Assembly: GCF_000235365.1 (NCBI RefSeq)
Contig: NC_016454.1
Span: 310,001-374,000 of the forward strand
Direction of reading: 5' to 3'
Source of the DNA: Eremothecium cymbalariae DBVPG#7215
Taxonomy: Eukaryota > Ascomycota > Saccharomycetes > Saccharomycetales > Saccharomycetaceae
Length of the DNA stretch: 64,000 bases
The notes beneath the pieces were generated by a model. The model was not told the origin of the DNA, ran no database searches, and was given only the letters and a program-made list of their open reading frames with translations. The translations under genes were made by a program, and so were the position numbers. Shown here one piece after another: positions 27,488 through 37,423 of this stretch; position 1 is the stretch's first letter; the number at the start of each line of letters is the position of its first letter.

Positions 27488-29743
27488 TCAGAAGAGTTCA
27501 TAACGGATCTTGTAAAGCGCCCACTCTATCTCTAATTTGAAATCTTCACAAAAATCAGATATTTGAAATCGCACGTATTCTGCACCATTATGGATATGCT
27601 TTTTTAAGTACTCACGACGACAGTTGTGGAATCTTGAATATATGTGGTGCCCACAAAACCAACATTTGTTCAACCAATATCCCATTGGAGACTGCAGAGT
27701 ACATCCATTTCTAAGGGTAATTGTTCTAAATAAATTATTGATCTCCCAACCTGGATCCAAAGTAGCGTGATATGGTTTTAGGGACTTTGGATCCGAGTCT
27801 TTCCAATTATAATCATATTGAGGGTCTTGAAATAACACCTTAAGGGATGGTGGCAACGGCTTTAACAATCTTTTTTCGTAAATATATGGAGGATATTCCT
27901 TAAATATTGTTTTTAAAGAAATTGGCATCTGATCAAATCGTAGCCTTTCATACTGATGTATGTCATCATAGATAGAATCTTCATCATTATAATCATGTTG
28001 TGTAAAACCAAGCTTTTCTCTCTCCGTTGGTGATTTATAATGGGTAGAAATCTTCAATGGTGAGCTTGTTAGATCGAAAGAAATTTTGGGTCCTAGTTCA
28101 CTTTCTAATGTGATTTCGAATTCAGGTTGATCAGCACAGCAAATATCATCATCCTGCACATTATGGCCAGTATGCCCAATATGGCCAATATGCCGTACTG
28201 TACACCAGTTAGACGGTTTATGTAAAACTTGGGAATTTTCTGAGGGAACAGTAGCAGGTTCAGGTTCATTAAGGATTTCAAGGGACTTTACGGTATCATT
28301 TAAAATATCGTCAGTTTGGATAAATGTATTGTCAAGAAGTCCAAAGGGTGACCCATTGGATTCAAACTGATTCAACTGTTCAACTACCCTCGCAAGTATA
28401 TCTTCTATGTCCTCCATAGTTGCGTTACTAGAATATGCCAGCAAAGACATAGGATGTGATTCTAGCTTTCTTGCTCCAGCTTTACAAACATCTGCCCTAG
28501 ATACCGTAGATGAATGATTGGTTTTTTGATCGCTCGCATCAGTCGGGTGGTACATAGTAGAGTGTATATCCTCTTCACTATCTCTATACATACTTATTGT
28601 GCTTTCAATCATGCTGTTTAATCTGTCAATTTCATCACATATCGAATTAGCCGTCCTTGGAGGGGTAGAATGTTCAACTTTTGTATGGACATCTACTACT
28701 CCATTTAAATTCAGCTTATTGCTTACATCGATATCCCCCCACTTCTTTTGTTCAATGTCAGTATGCATATATTCTTCGAGATTAACGTAGTTTCCATTAT
28801 TATTATCCTTATCCTTATTAGTGATATTGTTACTATTACTATTGTTGTTGACGTATTGATCAAACATTTGAATCACTATATCTGTCATTTTACGCACTGT
28901 TTCAATTTGAGATATATTGCCCTGACTGGCAGGGACAGTCTTAGGATTTAAAACATTATTCAGATCTAAACGATTTGAAAGAAAGTTATATCCGGAATTT
29001 ATGATAGCAGAATCGTTAACAAGTTCCACCGGAGCTGAATTACTCTTTAGTAAGCTGCCTATATCATCATACTCAACATTGGTGAACATTGGAGGTGCAG
29101 AAAAGATGAAGTTATTGTCCACGTCTCCAAATGCGTCTTCATCAGTACTTAATATAATCCGGGGGCTAGAGGATGAGTTGGTCTCTGTTTGATCACTGCG
29201 GGGGCCTATTATAGAAACTTTGTTATTAAACGTCTGAGTTTTAAAATAATCCCCAGGACGGCTTCCGGTCTCTCGATATAGTTGCCCATTCCTGGAAGTT
29301 GAACGAAGACAATACAGAATGTCATTGGATGTTGCATTTTCACTCTTAAACAACCACCCTAGTTTTGTGGAGCTTATATGATCGTATCTCCATAATTGAG
29401 CTTCAAATCGTAAATTATCCATGGTATCTCGCATTTCATGTAGTATTTGTCTCGTGTCAGCAAGGGCCCTATAAAATTTAAATCTTGCTCCCTCACAGGC
29501 TTCATGGTAAGATTCTGATGCATGAACTAGACTAGCACGAGCTCCTTCTAAATTTTTGTAATAAGATTGCTTTAACGAATTACGAATCCCAACAGGCATC
29601 TTGAAATGCTGACGAAGTTTACCCTTTAAATGTAGAGAATCGTAATGAAGAGGCTTATCCCGCTGAATAGAGCGTTGAATGGCGGTAATAGTGCTTTCTC
29701 TATCAAAATAAGCGGCACAATTGTGATCGCTATATCCAATCAT
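27488..29743 (-). CDS. Unrecognised 751-aa protein with a C-terminal Cys/His cluster
   Basis: I do not recognise this protein. The start is the ATG at 29743. Residues ~45-130 form a helical, conserved-looking block (VGIRNSLKQSYYKNL..., FRFYRALAD-like, MRDTMDNLRFEAQLWRYDH). The middle (~140-560) is low-complexity and polar: Asn-rich (NNNSNSNN), Ser/Asp-rich and probably disordered. The last ~150 residues are again ordered-looking (DQMPISLKTIFKEYPPYIYEKRLLKPLPPSLKVLFQDP) and contain CWFCGHHIYSRFHNC near residue 693, which could bind one zinc ion. Two ordered ends and a disordered middle suggest a regulatory or scaffold protein. The neighbours SFH1 and GET1 give no functional clue. Confidence 0.8.
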   Translation of the reverse strand: MIGYSDHNCAAYFDRESTITAIQRSIQRDKPLHYDSLHLKGKLRQHFKMPVGIRNSLKQSYYKNLEGARASLVHASESYHEACEGARFKFYRALADTRQILHEMRDTMDNLRFEAQLWRYDHISSTKLGWLFKSENATSNDILYCLRSTSRNGQLYRETGSRPGDYFKTQTFNNKVSIIGPRSDQTETNSSSSPRIILSTDEDAFGDVDNNFIFSAPPMFTNVEYDDIGSLLKSNSAPVELVNDSAIINSGYNFLSNRLDLNNVLNPKTVPASQGNISQIETVRKMTDIVIQMFDQYVNNNSNSNNITNKDKDNNNGNYVNLEEYMHTDIEQKKWGDIDVSNKLNLNGVVDVHTKVEHSTPPRTANSICDEIDRLNSMIESTISMYRDSEEDIHSTMYHPTDASDQKTNHSSTVSRADVCKAGARKLESHPMSLLAYSSNATMEDIEDILARVVEQLNQFESNGSPFGLLDNTFIQTDDILNDTVKSLEILNEPEPATVPSENSQVLHKPSNWCTVRHIGHIGHTGHNVQDDDICCADQPEFEITLESELGPKISFDLTSSPLKISTHYKSPTEREKLGFTQHDYNDEDSIYDDIHQYERLRFDQMPISLKTIFKEYPPYIYEKRLLKPLPPSLKVLFQDPQYDYNWKDSDPKSLKPYHATLDPGWEINNLFRTITLRNGCTLQSPMGYWLNKCWFCGHHIYSRFHNCRREYLKKHIHNGAEYVRFQISDFCEDFKLEIEWALYKIRYELF

Positions 29744-30526
29744 CGCTCTTGTTCTTTACCAATCCTACACCTGCCATACGCACAAATATCAAACCACTCT
29801 AACATAACAATAGAGACCCCTTTAAATAATTCTGATACAATACACTTTGTGGTATATAACTATGATAATAGTTAATTTTAGACTGGCGGACGTCTGTGCC
29901 ATATCACAATTTTGTTCATGCATATTTAGATATACTGCAGACGTAACGACGTCAAAACAAATGTTGACAGTTTAGATATACCTAATATCATTAACGTCAG
30001 ATACTAGCATAAAACAGGTTCAACATTGCATTAAATCCACTTAAAACATAGTTCCTCATCAGAAAAACTTGGCAGTGAGTTTTTTTATTAACAAACCCCA
30101 AATAGTGGAGGAGGATCCCCACACTTAAATGGTGAAAACCATCATCAGGAAGTTTCCCGGTATCTGTAGCATATACCTTTAAACCAACACAATCACCTGT
30201 AAGATCATTCAAGAGCTGAAAATTAGTTACTCAAAAGCCAACCTAACATGGCACAACTTTTTGAATGGGGCTCGCTATGTTCAATTCTCTTGTTATAAAT
30301 AATAGTCAGATGGAAAAGTTAAGGAAACTTGCTTTCCGTAAAATAGCTGAATAATTTAAAAGGAGAAGACGCATAGGTGCTGCAACAATGAAGACATAAA
30401 AGCTACCAGACACTAACGAATATCAACAGAAGATAGCCTTCCATATGATTTACTATTCTATGTATAAGATACTTAATCTGCATCAAAACAAGTGGGTCAT
30501 TGGCAGATAAAAATCAATATATAGTT
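29744..30526. other. Gap between the 751-aa orphan and GET1
   Basis: 783 bp. It contains a 71-codon reverse frame (29997-30212) opening with TTG; TTTTCAG just upstream could be a 3' splice site, but no matching exon was found. I see nothing else. Confidence 0.35.
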
Positions 30527-31168
30527 TCAATCAAGCGATTCCATTATATCTTTATAGTTGACGATGTCGGAATCCTGATTCTTATCCTTTAGTGTAGCTG
30601 AAGCATACTCTGGATTAGACTCTCTGAGTACATCAATAATAAATTCACAGGCATCTAACACTTTTAATAAAGCGAATAACCAAATTCCTAACGATACCAT
30701 CACAAAAGCACCTTCACTGATTTGTTTCGATTGTATTGGCGCCAAAGCCACATATAACCAACCATGTTCCAAAGTGCCCTCGATAACCCTTGGGAACATC
30801 CCCTTTGGAACAGAAGACACATGAATCTTACCTTTATAAAACTTCAAAAAGGTGAATGGGGCAGTAACCAACAGGAATTTCAACTTTGCCAGCTTGGATT
30901 TCGTTGATTTAATACCTTCCAAATAATCTTTCTTAGCCTGTTCCACGTCCCTATCCAACGTATCTAACTTCCGGTTATTTTTGGTCCACTGTGCATAATG
31001 ATCTTGTGCACTAAGCTTCTGTTGTTTCAAATGCAAATCCTGTCTTTCTCGAATTAACTGCTTCACCTTATTAGGAGAGTTTAATCTCGTGGCCAATAGT
31101 CCCGTTAGATGCCAACTCTTATCGACAACCAAAAAACACACTATCACCACTACCCAATAATCTATCAT
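30527..31168 (-). CDS. GET1: Get1, ER receptor subunit for tail-anchored protein insertion
   Basis: 213 aa from ATG at 31168 (S. cerevisiae 235). With Get2 it forms the ER membrane complex that receives tail-anchored proteins from Get3. TM1 is at the N-terminus ([14 protein letters not shown]). A cytosolic coiled coil with the Get3-contacting segment follows ([34 protein letters not shown]; S. cerevisiae [22 protein letters not shown]). Two more hydrophobic segments lie at ~85-110 and ~160-185 ([20 protein letters not shown]). S. cerevisiae GET1 is YGL020C. An upstream in-frame GTG exists, but the ATG fits the family. Confidence 0.95.
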   Translation of the reverse strand: [213 protein letters not shown]

Positions 31169-31651
31169 TGCCAAAAAACACACTTAATCACACTATCTAA
31201 ACGCTATCTCAAAAGAACCACTCACTGCTTTACGCAAGTCGATCTATGTAATATGTTTTGAAGAGAGTACAATGTTTGAATCTGAGTACCGGAACAAAAC
31301 GATGCGATAAATACTTCAAAAGATCTCGCCACGGAACCCAAATTATAATCGCAGATAACAACGATGCATGTGAACCAGATGTAAATGAATGGTTATGAGT
31401 GATCTTAAAGCTGTTTTGGTGGTTATATTATCGACTAAATTCAGCACGTGACTGTAAGGCCTTTGTAGTTCGTAGACGGACTGATCCACAGAAAGCCAAA
31501 AATAGGAAAGTTAATAACTACAGTAATAGCTGCATGCCCTGCACATTCAGGCATCCAAAAAGTTGTTTAAACGGAGAAAAGGCCAAACGTATGTACCTCA
31601 TCATTAAGATAGTGTGAGGAAATCGACGGACGAATAGCAATATACCTAGTG
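31169..31651. other. GET1-DOA4 divergent promoter
   Basis: 483 bp with no gene. A GTCACGTGCTG palindromic CACGTG (E-box/Cbf1 site) lies at 31445-31450 on either strand. No other motif is convincing. Confidence 0.4.
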
Positions 31652-34207
31652 ATGCCACATATTGAAGAAACACATATTTGGTGTCGACCCATGAGTCAGC
31701 TATCGCATCTTGCAGAACAGTTTGTCACAGAGAATGGAACTGATGCCAGTGATATGAAATTGCTCTTACAGCAGTGTATCGACACTTTATCAAATTATCA
31801 GGAGGAATGCAAGAAGATTAAGGGAATGCGTGGCAATGTAATGACTAAGGAAGTATATGATTCATATGAGACTGCGTACGTGTACTTCAAGATTGTTTCG
31901 CTGATAGTGTTGAATAAAATCCCTAAGCTTGAAGAGTATGGGCGTGCTAAAAGCGATCTAAATCAAAATGGCAAAGAGCTGTTAGAGATTTATAATATGT
32001 TAGTCAATCGTTTAATCAAAGACGAGAAGATCTCTGAGATAAAGAAATTTGTTAGAGGGCATTCCAAACAGGATAGTAATATGACAAATGATTTTGCACC
32101 TTTTGATGTGGAAAATGGCTCATCAATTTCCAGTCTGATGTTGCATAACTTAATTACTACACCTGCTACTGCAACGTCGGTCTTGCTAATTGATATCCGG
32201 CCACGAGTAGATTTTGTTAATTTTCATATCAAGTTTGAATCTTTGATCTGCATTGAGCCAGTTTCATTTAAGGATAGTCATTCAGACATAGATATTGCCA
32301 AAAAATCTATGATCACTAGTCCAGACAACGAAATAGCGCTATTCCAAGAAAGAGATAAGTTTGAATACATTATTTTATACACCCAAGGAAGTGAGAAAAA
32401 CGACTACAATATTCATCAACAAGAAGTATTAGTAGACTTGTTGATTAACCGGTCTTTTCAAAAGTCACTATATAATACTAAAATTTTGACACTAGACGGC
32501 GGATTTTCTAGCTGGTCTACGGCATATCCCAATCTATGTGAATCTTTCCAGGGTGATAGTGTTTACATCAATGGTGATACGTCGAGTTTGAGTTTACAGT
32601 CAATGCCACAGGCTGCACCTCAAAATAAATACAATCCTATTTTCCAATCAATGTTCTCCAAGAATGGTGAAGCGAACGATATTACTAGGAGTCCCCTTCA
32701 TTTTCCGCTTCAACAACAGTCAAAATTAAAACGAACACCAAGTTTTAAAGACTATTTTAAGGGGTCAAATTCGACTTTAACTTTAAATGAGAGACCTGGT
32801 AGCGTTCCGCCACAGTTTCAAAATGGCTTTGCAAATTATCCAGAAACTCCAAAATTGATAAGCAGTAATGAATACATGAAATCTTTACCTCAGATATCTC
32901 CAATTACATCGAAAGCACTAACAACTGCATCTCGTGGACTTTCGGCTGTTGGTGGATCTAAAAGCTCTCCTCAAAGTAATACATCGAATTTACTAAACCC
33001 AAGTGCATCTCCATTAAAACGAAATGAAAATAGTGTGGGATTTAGTTCAATGAAATCTCCGGGACAAGAATGGGCAATGTTAACCGCTTTCAATTTAAAT
33101 TTTAGTGTGGGACTTGTGAATTGTGGTAATTCATGCTATATGAGCTGCATTATACAGTGCTTGCTTGGCACTCAGGAGTTATGCACAATGTTTTTAAACA
33201 ATTCTTATCAAAACCATATAAATTTGAACAGCAGGCTAGGGTCTAAGGGTGTTTTAGCAAGATATTTCTCTCAGCTAATCCATCAAATGTATCAACAGGG
33301 GAAAGACATACGTAAAACTTCAGGCACCGAAAAAACAGCAGTTCTACCTGCCCAATTTAAGATTGCTTGTGGGTCAATAAACGCTCTCTTTAGAGATAGG
33401 TCACAGCAAGATTGTCAAGAATTTTGCCAATTTCTCTTGGATGGTCTACATGAAGACTTAAACCAATGTGGGAACAACCCTCCATTAAAGGAACTATCAG
33501 AAAAGGCAGAGAAGATGAGGGAAATGATGCCCATGCGAATTGCATCCTCAATTGAATGGGAGAGGTACTTAACCACTGACTTTAGTGTGATAGTTGATTT
33601 ATTCCAAGGTCAGTATGCTTCACAATTACGATGTAAAGTATGCGGCAGGACATCCACAACCTATCAGCCCTTCTCCGTGCTCTCGGTACCAGTCCCCAGT
33701 TCAAGACAGTGTACTATTATTGACTGCTTTACAGAATTTACCAAAGTTGAAACGCTTGATCTTGATGAACAATGGTCATGTCCCGATTGCAAGAAAAGGC
33801 AGCCATCCACAAAGAAGATCACAATAACAAGGCTTCCCAGAAATTTAATCATTCACCTCAAAAGATTTGACAATATGTTAAATAAGAACAATGTGTTTGT
33901 TTCTTATTCTGCAGTGCTGAATTTAACATCTTTTTGGGCTAATGATTATGACAAGAAAGTTATGAACAATAACAACGTTGAACTACCTTCGCGGGGTCAA
34001 GTTCCCCCATTCAATTATCAGCTTTACGGGGTAGCTTGCCACACAGGTACACTATATGGTGGTCATTATACAGCTTATGTTAATAAAGGTGCTACATTAG
34101 GTTGGTGCTATTATGACGACACCAACTGGAGGCAAATTAGGAGTTCCAACGAATACATTTCACAGAACGCATACGTATTATTTTATCACCGCATTCATGG
34201 TTCATGA
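31652..34207 (+). CDS. DOA4: Doa4/Ubp5-type ubiquitin carboxyl-terminal hydrolase
   Basis: 851 aa from the first ATG (31652); a second in-frame ATG at 31691 (MSQLSHLAEQF) is also possible. An N-terminal helical region is followed by a rhodanese-like domain (~150-310, LLIDIRPRVDFVNFHI, ILYTQGSEKN), a Ser-rich linker and the USP domain. The catalytic Cys is in NCGNSCYMSC (~Cys495), the His in GTLYGGHYTAYV (~His804). Zinc CxxC pairs (CKVCGR, CPDCKK) are present. It closely matches Doa4 (SIEWERYLTTDFSVIVDLFQGQYAS). Doa4 removes ubiquitin from cargo at the ESCRT-III/multivesicular body step. S. cerevisiae has the ohnologues DOA4 (YDR069C) and UBP5 (YER144C); this looks like the single pre-duplication gene. 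Confidence 0.95.
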   Translation: MPHIEETHIWCRPMSQLSHLAEQFVTENGTDASDMKLLLQQCIDTLSNYQEECKKIKGMRGNVMTKEVYDSYETAYVYFKIVSLIVLNKIPKLEEYGRAKSDLNQNGKELLEIYNMLVNRLIKDEKISEIKKFVRGHSKQDSNMTNDFAPFDVENGSSISSLMLHNLITTPATATSVLLIDIRPRVDFVNFHIKFESLICIEPVSFKDSHSDIDIAKKSMITSPDNEIALFQERDKFEYIILYTQGSEKNDYNIHQQEVLVDLLINRSFQKSLYNTKILTLDGGFSSWSTAYPNLCESFQGDSVYINGDTSSLSLQSMPQAAPQNKYNPIFQSMFSKNGEANDITRSPLHFPLQQQSKLKRTPSFKDYFKGSNSTLTLNERPGSVPPQFQNGFANYPETPKLISSNEYMKSLPQISPITSKALTTASRGLSAVGGSKSSPQSNTSNLLNPSASPLKRNENSVGFSSMKSPGQEWAMLTAFNLNFSVGLVNCGNSCYMSCIIQCLLGTQELCTMFLNNSYQNHINLNSRLGSKGVLARYFSQLIHQMYQQGKDIRKTSGTEKTAVLPAQFKIACGSINALFRDRSQQDCQEFCQFLLDGLHEDLNQCGNNPPLKELSEKAEKMREMMPMRIASSIEWERYLTTDFSVIVDLFQGQYASQLRCKVCGRTSTTYQPFSVLSVPVPSSRQCTIIDCFTEFTKVETLDLDEQWSCPDCKKRQPSTKKITITRLPRNLIIHLKRFDNMLNKNNVFVSYSAVLNLTSFWANDYDKKVMNNNNVELPSRGQVPPFNYQLYGVACHTGTLYGGHYTAYVNKGATLGWCYYDDTNWRQIRSSNEYISQNAYVLFYHRIHGS

Positions 34208-34276
34208 CACAAAAATAATTGAAACAGAACATAATGATAATATAGAAAATGGTACATAAAATTTCCTAATAAAACT

Positions 34277-35173
34277 TTATTCCCATTCATCGTCATCCTC
34301 GTCACTGGCAAGATTTTGGCTGCTGCCATTGGCACTTCTAAGATTTAGGGGCTCTTCTATACCATCTTCAGACCCAACTATTTCTATGGCCTCTTCTTCA
34401 TCGTCTCCATCTTCATCATCCCATGCTACTTCTGGTTTCATTCTATCATCAGAATCCAAATTTTCTAAGAGCTCTTTCCTATTCTTCTCCATCTCCAAAA
34501 CATTATCTCTTTTTGTAAAGTAGGTAGCCCAGAAGTCCCTATATGTAATTTTCTCAGGAACAATTGTACTCATTAATGTACTTAACTCTAAGTCATTTTT
34601 CAAAATAGTGGATATTTCATCTGTATGTTTTCCAACGCTGAAATCACTTGGCAGTTTGTCTTGATTATCTAGATATATGTTCTTATCGGATGATAGTTGT
34701 TTTAGTTGGGATTCTGTCCTGTTTCCTGCTGCTGCTGCTGCTGCTGCAATATCATCATTCTTGGATAAACTGGAATTATTATGTTGGGGATTGATTATAT
34801 TGTCATCCATAATGTTGGCTACATTGCTAAGGCCGCTAGTTAGGGAGTCAGTCATAGTCGACCAAAACGACTTCTGTGATATTTGACCCCAATAACACTG
34901 AGCAGCATGTTCTACAGTCTGTAAATTTGTATCAAGTTTCTTTAATAGATCCTGAGCCTTTTCAGTGAGTTTAGGATTTAAAGGTAGATTCATTTCTATG
35001 TACTCATCATCACCTAGGAACTTCTTAATAGCATCAGTAGTACGCTGGTACTGTTTATCCACATGTTGTTCAAATTTCTCAAACGCCTCTTCCGTCTTAT
35101 CATCGTGGTCAGTACTATTAACCTTCACCTCCTTCTTCTCAGATGCTGCAACTTCTTCATAAACGAAATCCAT
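34277..35173 (-). CDS. DOS2: Dos2-like BSD-domain protein
   Basis: 298 aa, against about 310 in S. cerevisiae Dos2 (YDR068W), which is next to DOA4 there too. A BSD domain is visible at ~200-260 (ITYRDFWATYFTKRDNVLE, with the conserved FW). The N-terminal half has the FWSTMTDSL segment and helical repeats. An Ala run (AAAAAAA, ~150) is encoded by a CTG repeat. The C-terminus is highly acidic. Dos2 function is poorly known; it was linked to ubiquitin-dependent and single-copy DNA phenotypes. It converges with DOA4 (69-bp gap) and is divergent from OCA6. Confidence 0.9.
   Translation of the reverse strand: MDFVYEEVAASEKKEVKVNSTDHDDKTEEAFEKFEQHVDKQYQRTTDAIKKFLGDDEYIEMNLPLNPKLTEKAQDLLKKLDTNLQTVEHAAQCYWGQISQKSFWSTMTDSLTSGLSNVANIMDDNIINPQHNNSSLSKNDDIAAAAAAAGNRTESQLKQLSSDKNIYLDNQDKLPSDFSVGKHTDEISTILKNDLELSTLMSTIVPEKITYRDFWATYFTKRDNVLEMEKNRKELLENLDSDDRMKPEVAWDDEDGDDEEEAIEIVGSEDGIEEPLNLRSANGSSQNLASDEDDDEWE
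34727..34746. repeat. CTG/CAG trinucleotide run in DOS2
   Basis: Seven tandem CTG units (GCA/GCT reading in DOS2) encode a poly-Ala tract. The run is likely to vary in length between strains. Confidence 0.85.
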
Positions 35174-35351
35174 GATGGCTCTTTGTCTTGATGTTGTTCC
35201 ATGTTCAAGTAACGGTAAAAAGGGTGATGTAAAAACATCGAATTATTCCTCCTATCCCGTAAGTCACCCTATAAATAGTAAAGTTAAAATTTGGTATAGA
35301 AAAGATTCTTTCTGTGAAGAAGCAAGGACTTCTAAGTACAACTATAGCTCT

Positions 35352-35972
35352 ATGAATATCTCTGGAGGTACACAACTGGTTAGCCCATTATATTTTAGTT
35401 GTGTTCAGCCCAAGCTGTACAGAGGTTCTTACCCAAGAGAGATCAACCTGCCCTTCCTGAAGACACTCCGATTAAAATATATCGTTTCACTGACGGCAGA
35501 ACCGAGTACAAATGACCTAATACTAATGAAGTTCTGTGAAGAACAAGATATTGAAGTAATACATATTTCGTGTGGTAATGATAAATGTTCTAAAGATAAG
35601 CCTAAAATCAAGAGAAAGAAGAAACCTGTGCCGATTGAATACGATGTGGTTATAAAATGCGTACAGTTTTTGATCAATAAGAATCACTATCCATGCTATA
35701 TACACTGTGAAACGGGGCAACTGGTCACTTCTTTAGTGATTGCTTGTCTTAGAAAGCTGTCTTATTGGAGTACGGTGTCTATATTCAACGAGTATTTAAC
35801 TTACATGTCTGGCATCAATATTCATGAAAGAAAATTTATTGAAAGTTTCAATTTAGAAATAGAGGTCAATGGGCTAGATATGACAGATAAAGTCCCCTGG
35901 ATATTAGCAAAAAATCTGAAGTCAACTTCAGAAAATGATTTATTACCTAGTCTACGATTCCCTAGTTTATAG
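35352..35972 (+). CDS. OCA6: Oca6, atypical dual-specificity phosphatase-like protein
   Basis: 206 aa from ATG at 35352, which matches the usual family start (TQLVSPLYFSCVQPKLYRGSYPREINLPFLKTLRLKYIVSL). The frame is open further up to 35172, but that would overlap the DOS2 start codon. It belongs to the Siw14/Oca family (Oca1-4, Oca6), which acts on inositol pyrophosphates and in the oxidant-arrest response. The signature region reads HCETGQLVTS: the catalytic Cys is kept, but the Arg of Cx5R is Val. S. cerevisiae Oca6 (HCTNGELIIS) also lacks it, so this is a conserved pseudo-phosphatase, probably a complex subunit. S. cerevisiae OCA6 (YDR067C) neighbours DOS2. Confidence 0.93.
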   Translation: MNISGGTQLVSPLYFSCVQPKLYRGSYPREINLPFLKTLRLKYIVSLTAEPSTNDLILMKFCEEQDIEVIHISCGNDKCSKDKPKIKRKKKPVPIEYDVVIKCVQFLINKNHYPCYIHCETGQLVTSLVIACLRKLSYWSTVSIFNEYLTYMSGINIHERKFIESFNLEIEVNGLDMTDKVPWILAKNLKSTSENDLLPSLRFPSL

Positions 35973-36005
35973 ACTTGGAGGTTGCATGAAAATAATACCA
36001 TGTAT

Positions 36006-37223
36006 TCACTGAAATAAGATTGCTGCCGCATAATCAGCATTACCATTCGCCTGATCCAATGCGCGAATTACTTCTTCCTTTTGAAAACCTAAGTCAATTA
36101 ATCTTTTGACGACAGCTTCAGGATAATTTCGTGAATTTGTAGTTGCCACTCCTGAACTTTCAGGTACTTGCTCAATTTGAGGGTATCCAGAAGGAGCTGA
36201 CATTGGTTTCGGAATGGTTGGATCAAGTTGCTTTTTTACCTGTGCTTCAAATTCTTTTGGGATTTCTGACTCTGATAAAAATGGTGCTTCGACCTCAGCG
36301 ATCCTCAAGACATTATTCTTTAGATCAATACAGGCCTGGTATCTTTTCAGCATGTCCAAACCAAGTAACATATCTACATTGGTGTCCAATACGGTAAAGC
36401 TACAAGGAATAAATTGAGATTCAATTTTAATTTGAGTAGTGTGGATTTTACCAATAATCTCACGTTTCCCTACCCCCATGGCCACCCCTCGGAATCTCTT
36501 ATCAATAAGACGAGTTAAACCGGTTTTCTCCGCAAGCCCAGTTGACATTATAGTTGATTGCGCTCCCGAATCGACGAATGCTTTTACAGGATGGTCATTG
36601 ATTTCTAAATTTATATATAACATGTGAACCGACGTAAAAACCTCCGGAGTGTATTCCATAGCACTTCTCAACTGTTCATCAATTTCTTGTTGAGCAATTA
36701 ACTCACTAATACGACTTTGATTCTCTGGATCATCTGGATTACTCATCAACCTGCTATATTCTTCTTGGGAAATACCAAAAGGATTCTGTGCCTGGACTTG
36801 AGTACGTCTTTGTAACAACGCTGGTCCTAAAAGTTGTTTAAACAATTGAGCATCCTCAACTAGCAGATCTATTCCAGGAATAGGGATATTAGCTCTAAGA
36901 GAAGCATTGTTTTGCAAAGATCTCCGAAAACTATCTATATATTCCTCGTCAGAAACATTTCTGTTTTCTTGAAACTCACCACCACTACTTTGTGCAGCGG
37001 GGTCCCTTGTTCTTAGAAGTACTAAATCGTTATCTGTTAATCCCAATTCCTTTAATGTCTTCTGTTTTTGATTGACGCCCAGTTGTTTCATGTTATGCCA
37101 TAATATGTGATTATGTTCCTGAAAGTCGATCAGAGCCATAAAATCCATTAACTTCATATCATCACTCAATTCAAAGGGCCCTAGAAGGTCACCAGTTGCT
37201 TCATTGCTAACCGTGATATGCAT
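36006..37223 (-). CDS. DDI1: Ddi1, ubiquitin-dependent retroviral-type aspartyl protease and proteasome shuttle
   Basis: 405 aa (S. cerevisiae 428). An N-terminal ubiquitin-like domain (~1-75, MHITVSNEATGDLLGPFEL) is followed by the helical domain (EEYIDSFRRSLQNN), the retropepsin-fold protease (~190-320) with FVDSGAQSTIMS, and a C-terminal UBA (FQKEEVIRALDQANGNADYAAAILFQ). The active-site Asp is ~217, in a DSG triad where S. cerevisiae has DTG; both occur in aspartic proteases. Ddi1 cleaves heavily ubiquitinated proteins and affects DNA-damage and proteasome stress responses. It shares a 200-bp divergent promoter with MAG1, as in S. cerevisiae (YER143W/YER142C). Confidence 0.96.
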   Translation of the reverse strand: MHITVSNEATGDLLGPFELSDDMKLMDFMALIDFQEHNHILWHNMKQLGVNQKQKTLKELGLTDNDLVLLRTRDPAAQSSGGEFQENRNVSDEEYIDSFRRSLQNNASLRANIPIPGIDLLVEDAQLFKQLLGPALLQRRTQVQAQNPFGISQEEYSRLMSNPDDPENQSRISELIAQQEIDEQLRSAMEYTPEVFTSVHMLYINLEINDHPVKAFVDSGAQSTIMSTGLAEKTGLTRLIDKRFRGVAMGVGKREIIGKIHTTQIKIESQFIPCSFTVLDTNVDMLLGLDMLKRYQACIDLKNNVLRIAEVEAPFLSESEIPKEFEAQVKKQLDPTIPKPMSAPSGYPQIEQVPESSGVATTNSRNYPEAVVKRLIDLGFQKEEVIRALDQANGNADYAAAILFQ

Positions 37224-37324
37224 GATGCTCCAATCTGATTCCTTTTCGCCTAATACCGTATGTAGATTATAAGGAATACACCATAAATATCAATAAAAGA
37301 ATAAGGAGAAAACTTTAGTTTTTA

Positions 37325-37332
37325 TCGCCACT
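37325..37332 (-). promoter_or_regulatory. Rpn4-like element in the MAG1-DDI1 divergent promoter
   Basis: TCGCCACT, complement AGTGGCGA, is one base from the GGTGGCGA Rpn4 element known in the S. cerevisiae MAG1-DDI1 promoter. It lies about 92 bp upstream of MAG1 and 102 bp upstream of DDI1. Confidence 0.5.
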
Positions 37333-37423
37333 GCCATCATATTAATATATCACTCAGAAAGCGAAAATAAAAGGCATTACATTCAGTTGCATATATGCTC
37401 ATAGAGAGCAACCAAATATCTAA

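Noticed and set aside
29997..30212. Reverse 71-codon frame in the gap left of GET1
   Set aside because: It lacks an ATG start and a matching upstream exon. Not listed as a gene.
35172..35351. 60-residue N-terminal extension of OCA6
   Set aside because: It would overlap the DOS2 start codon and has no similarity to the family N-terminus. The downstream ATG fits.
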